A stretch of 64,000 nt of DNA from Muribaculaceae bacterium (GTDB taxonomy: Bacteria > Bacteroidota > Bacteroidia > Bacteroidales > Muribaculaceae), in assembly GCA_017618355.1 (NCBI GenBank), contig JAFZUL010000027.1, positions 1 to 64,000 of the forward strand, read 5' to 3'. Of the stretch, positions 62,492 to 64,000 are shown piece by piece (within the stretch, counting starts at the first letter, position 1; the number at the start of each line of letters is the position of its first letter). Under the pieces are notes generated by a model, which was given only the letters and a program-made list of their open reading frames with translations, ran no database searches and was not told where the DNA came from. A program made the position numbers and the translations under genes.

Positions 62492-62577
62492 ATGAAAACC
62501 ACAAAGATATCTTTTTTGTTTCTTTATTAATAATACTTTCTTTTTGTGAAGAATCTTCACGCATCGATGTATCATAA
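62492..62577 (+). pseudogene. Remnant of a lipoprotein gene
   Basis: The frame opens MKTTKIS and stops after 12 codons. Adding one T to the T6 run restores a lipoprotein signal (FFVSLLIILSFC, then EESSRIDVS and a stop). It looks like a decayed or phase-shifted short lipoprotein gene. Confidence 0.35.
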
Positions 62578-62613
62578 TTGGGATTGAATTCAACTTAAAT
62601 ATTGGAATGTACC

Positions 62614-63771
62614 ATGTCTTTAAATAGAAGAAAAAAGAAATGGACCAAGGAAAGTGTTCTTCAAGAATCTAAGAAGTACACAACACGAACAGAATTTGCG
62701 CACGGGGCTCCAGGTGCTTTTGGTGCTGCATGTAAAAATGGGTGGCTTTCAGAAATGCTTTGGCATATACCCAAAGTCCGCAATTGGACGAAGGAATCAG
62801 TGTTTGAAGAATCACACAAATATACTTCAAGAACAGAATTCGCACGAAAATGTGTTGGCGCATATATGGCCGCAAAAAAGAATGGTTGGCTTGATGAAAT
62901 GACTTGGCTCCCATTAAAAGTCCATACTAAATGGACAAAAGAGGATTGTTTTGCAGAAAGCAAAAAATATTCTACTCGTAACGAATTCCAAAAGAAAGCT
63001 TCTGGCGCATATACTGCAGCACAAGAAAATGGATGGTTAGATGAAATGACATGGCTTGCCCTGATGCACCGCAAAAAATGGACTAAAGAAGATTGCATAG
63101 AAGAAAGCAAAAAATATTCATCAAAAATTGAATTTCAAAAGAACTCCGCAGGCGCTTACCAAGCAGCTATCCAAAATAAATGGATAAAAGAAATGGTTTG
63201 GTTGAAAACTCCTGTACTAAAAAAATTAAAACAAATCAGAAAACATTTGGTATATGTTTACATAGATGAAGTAAACATGGCTTGCTATGTTGGAAGAACT
63301 AATAATCTTAAGCGTCGGGACAGAGAACACCGAAACTTAAACGGAAATTACAAAACTGACTCGTTAAAAGAATATTTTGACGAGACTTCAAAAGATATAC
63401 CTCAACCAATCATATTAAGAGATAAGCTTCTTCCTGATGAGAGTCAATATTGGGAGCACTTCTTTGTTCAAGAATATGCTAATCATGGTTACTTCATAAT
63501 AAATCGAGGGAAAACAGGTGTCAACATCGGTTCTCTTGGCGGAGGTTTCATCAAATGGACCAAAGAAAAAACATTTGAAGAAAGCAAGAAATATAGGACA
63601 TTTGGCGAATTTGGACTTAACAACCCTAGCGCATATATGGCTGCCCGAAAAAACAAATGGGTGAAAGAAATGACATGGCTAACTTATGACAAAATGCCTA
63701 ATGACTATTGGACAAAAGATAGAGTAATTGAAGAAAGTAAAAAATACTCTTCAAGAGTTGAATTTGAATAA
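62614..63771 (+). CDS. GIY-YIG nuclease-like protein with ~49-residue repeats, cut by in-frame TAA
   Basis: A 385-residue product from ATG at 62614 (a TTG at 62602 is possible) to TAA at 63769. Four repeats of about 49 residues start with WTKE at 62641, 62785, 62932 and 63079; the pattern is WTKE..(F/C)..ESKKY.SR.EF..K..GAY.AA..NGWLDEMTWL. Then comes a GIY-YIG-like domain (~63240-63535): HLVYVYID, ACYVGRTNNLKRRDREHRN, a conserved YWEHFFVQEYANHGYFIINR. Repeats resume at 63556 and 63709. The second of these is interrupted by TAA where other copies have lysine, and the same frame continues. The repeats are probably DNA- or partner-binding, the domain a DNA endonuclease; a phage or mobile-element origin is likely. 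Confidence 0.7.
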   Translation: MSLNRRKKKWTKESVLQESKKYTTRTEFAHGAPGAFGAACKNGWLSEMLWHIPKVRNWTKESVFEESHKYTSRTEFARKCVGAYMAAKKNGWLDEMTWLPLKVHTKWTKEDCFAESKKYSTRNEFQKKASGAYTAAQENGWLDEMTWLALMHRKKWTKEDCIEESKKYSSKIEFQKNSAGAYQAAIQNKWIKEMVWLKTPVLKKLKQIRKHLVYVYIDEVNMACYVGRTNNLKRRDREHRNLNGNYKTDSLKEYFDETSKDIPQPIILRDKLLPDESQYWEHFFVQEYANHGYFIINRGKTGVNIGSLGGGFIKWTKEKTFEESKKYRTFGEFGLNNPSAYMAARKNKWVKEMTWLTYDKMPNDYWTKDRVIEESKKYSSRVEFE

Positions 63772-64000
63772 AAATGCCCAGCTGGATATAGTGCCGCTCT
63801 GAAAAAGGGTTGGTCAAAAGATTTGCCACTTCACTACCTTAGAGTTTCAAAACAATTCTATAGCAAGGAACAGGTTTTTGCTGAAAGCAAGAAATACCAT
63901 TCACGTTTTGAGTTCAAGCAGAAATGCAGCCGTGGTTATGTTATAGCACGACAAAACCATTGGCTTGATGAGATGACTTGGCTAAAGCCTCGTCACCATT
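63772..64000 (+). pseudogene. Continuation of the repeat protein after the in-frame stop (runs off window)
   Basis: In the same frame as the preceding gene, directly after its TAA, the sequence reads KCPAGYSAALKKGW, then another repeat (YSKEQVFAESKKY at 63859, ending HWLDEMTWLKPRHH at the window edge). It clearly belonged to the upstream protein and is now separated by one nonsense codon, unless that stop is read through. The 3' end is outside the window. Confidence 0.7.

Overview
The window is a 64 kb piece of a Bacteroidota chromosome, almost certainly Bacteroidales (Muribaculaceae- or Prevotellaceae-like; the sequence alone does not settle the family). The evidence is a SusC/SusD operon with a lipoprotein metallohydrolase, a second TonB-dependent receptor with a carboxypeptidase-like N-terminal domain, C-terminal tails resembling type IX secretion sorting signals, a Chlamydia/spirochaete-style V-type ATPase operon, and many copies of the Bacteroidota promoter (TTTG, about 20 bp, TAnnTTTG). 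No rRNA, CRISPR array, integrase or transposase gene was seen.

Layout. 0-2.6 kb (minus): start of an OPT-family transporter, then a NUDIX/NrtR-like protein, a zinc-less sirtuin and a macro-like protein that look like one NAD/ADP-ribose operon. 2.9-8.0 kb (plus): AAA ATPase, dipeptidase PepD, and a translationally coupled hemerythrin/LuxR pair. 8.3-18.6 kb (minus): a dockerin-bearing secreted protein, then a four-gene operon read SusC, SusD, HExxH lipoprotein, DUF4302 lipoprotein. 19-23 kb (minus): CxxC-less thioredoxin-like protein, small beta-barrel protein, Ffh, PanD, PanC. 23-32.6 kb (plus): phosphotyrosine phosphatase, GH20 hexosaminidase, modular secreted protein, TonB receptor, ROK kinase, GDPD-like protein; the surface genes suggest glycan scavenging. 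33-40 kb (plus): a self-regulated multidrug efflux operon (TetR, TolC, HlyD, two ATPases, two permeases) with palindromic operators. 40-49 kb: a paralogue of the modular secreted protein, a small secreted protein, tRNA-Arg, a one-helix membrane protein, CstA, a short UvrA paralogue and an M13 peptidase.

49.4-62 kb is the most irregular part. A tRNA-Leu(UAG) gene is followed about 0.9 kb later by a 17-bp copy of its own 3' end with a separate terminator, which looks like an integration scar. AT-rich poorly recognised genes follow (winged helix, a 473-residue protein, a retropepsin-TPR protein), then a 53-bp tandem repeat, a seven-gene V-type ATPase operon (E, DUF2764, A, B, D, I, K), and a second tRNA-Leu copy with two damaged stem pairs. 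The window ends in a repeat-rich GIY-YIG protein whose frame is broken by one in-frame TAA and continues past the window edge.

Starts were chosen from family lengths, signal peptides and promoter positions; several differ from the longest possible frame. All family names come from reading the translated sequence; no database search was run.
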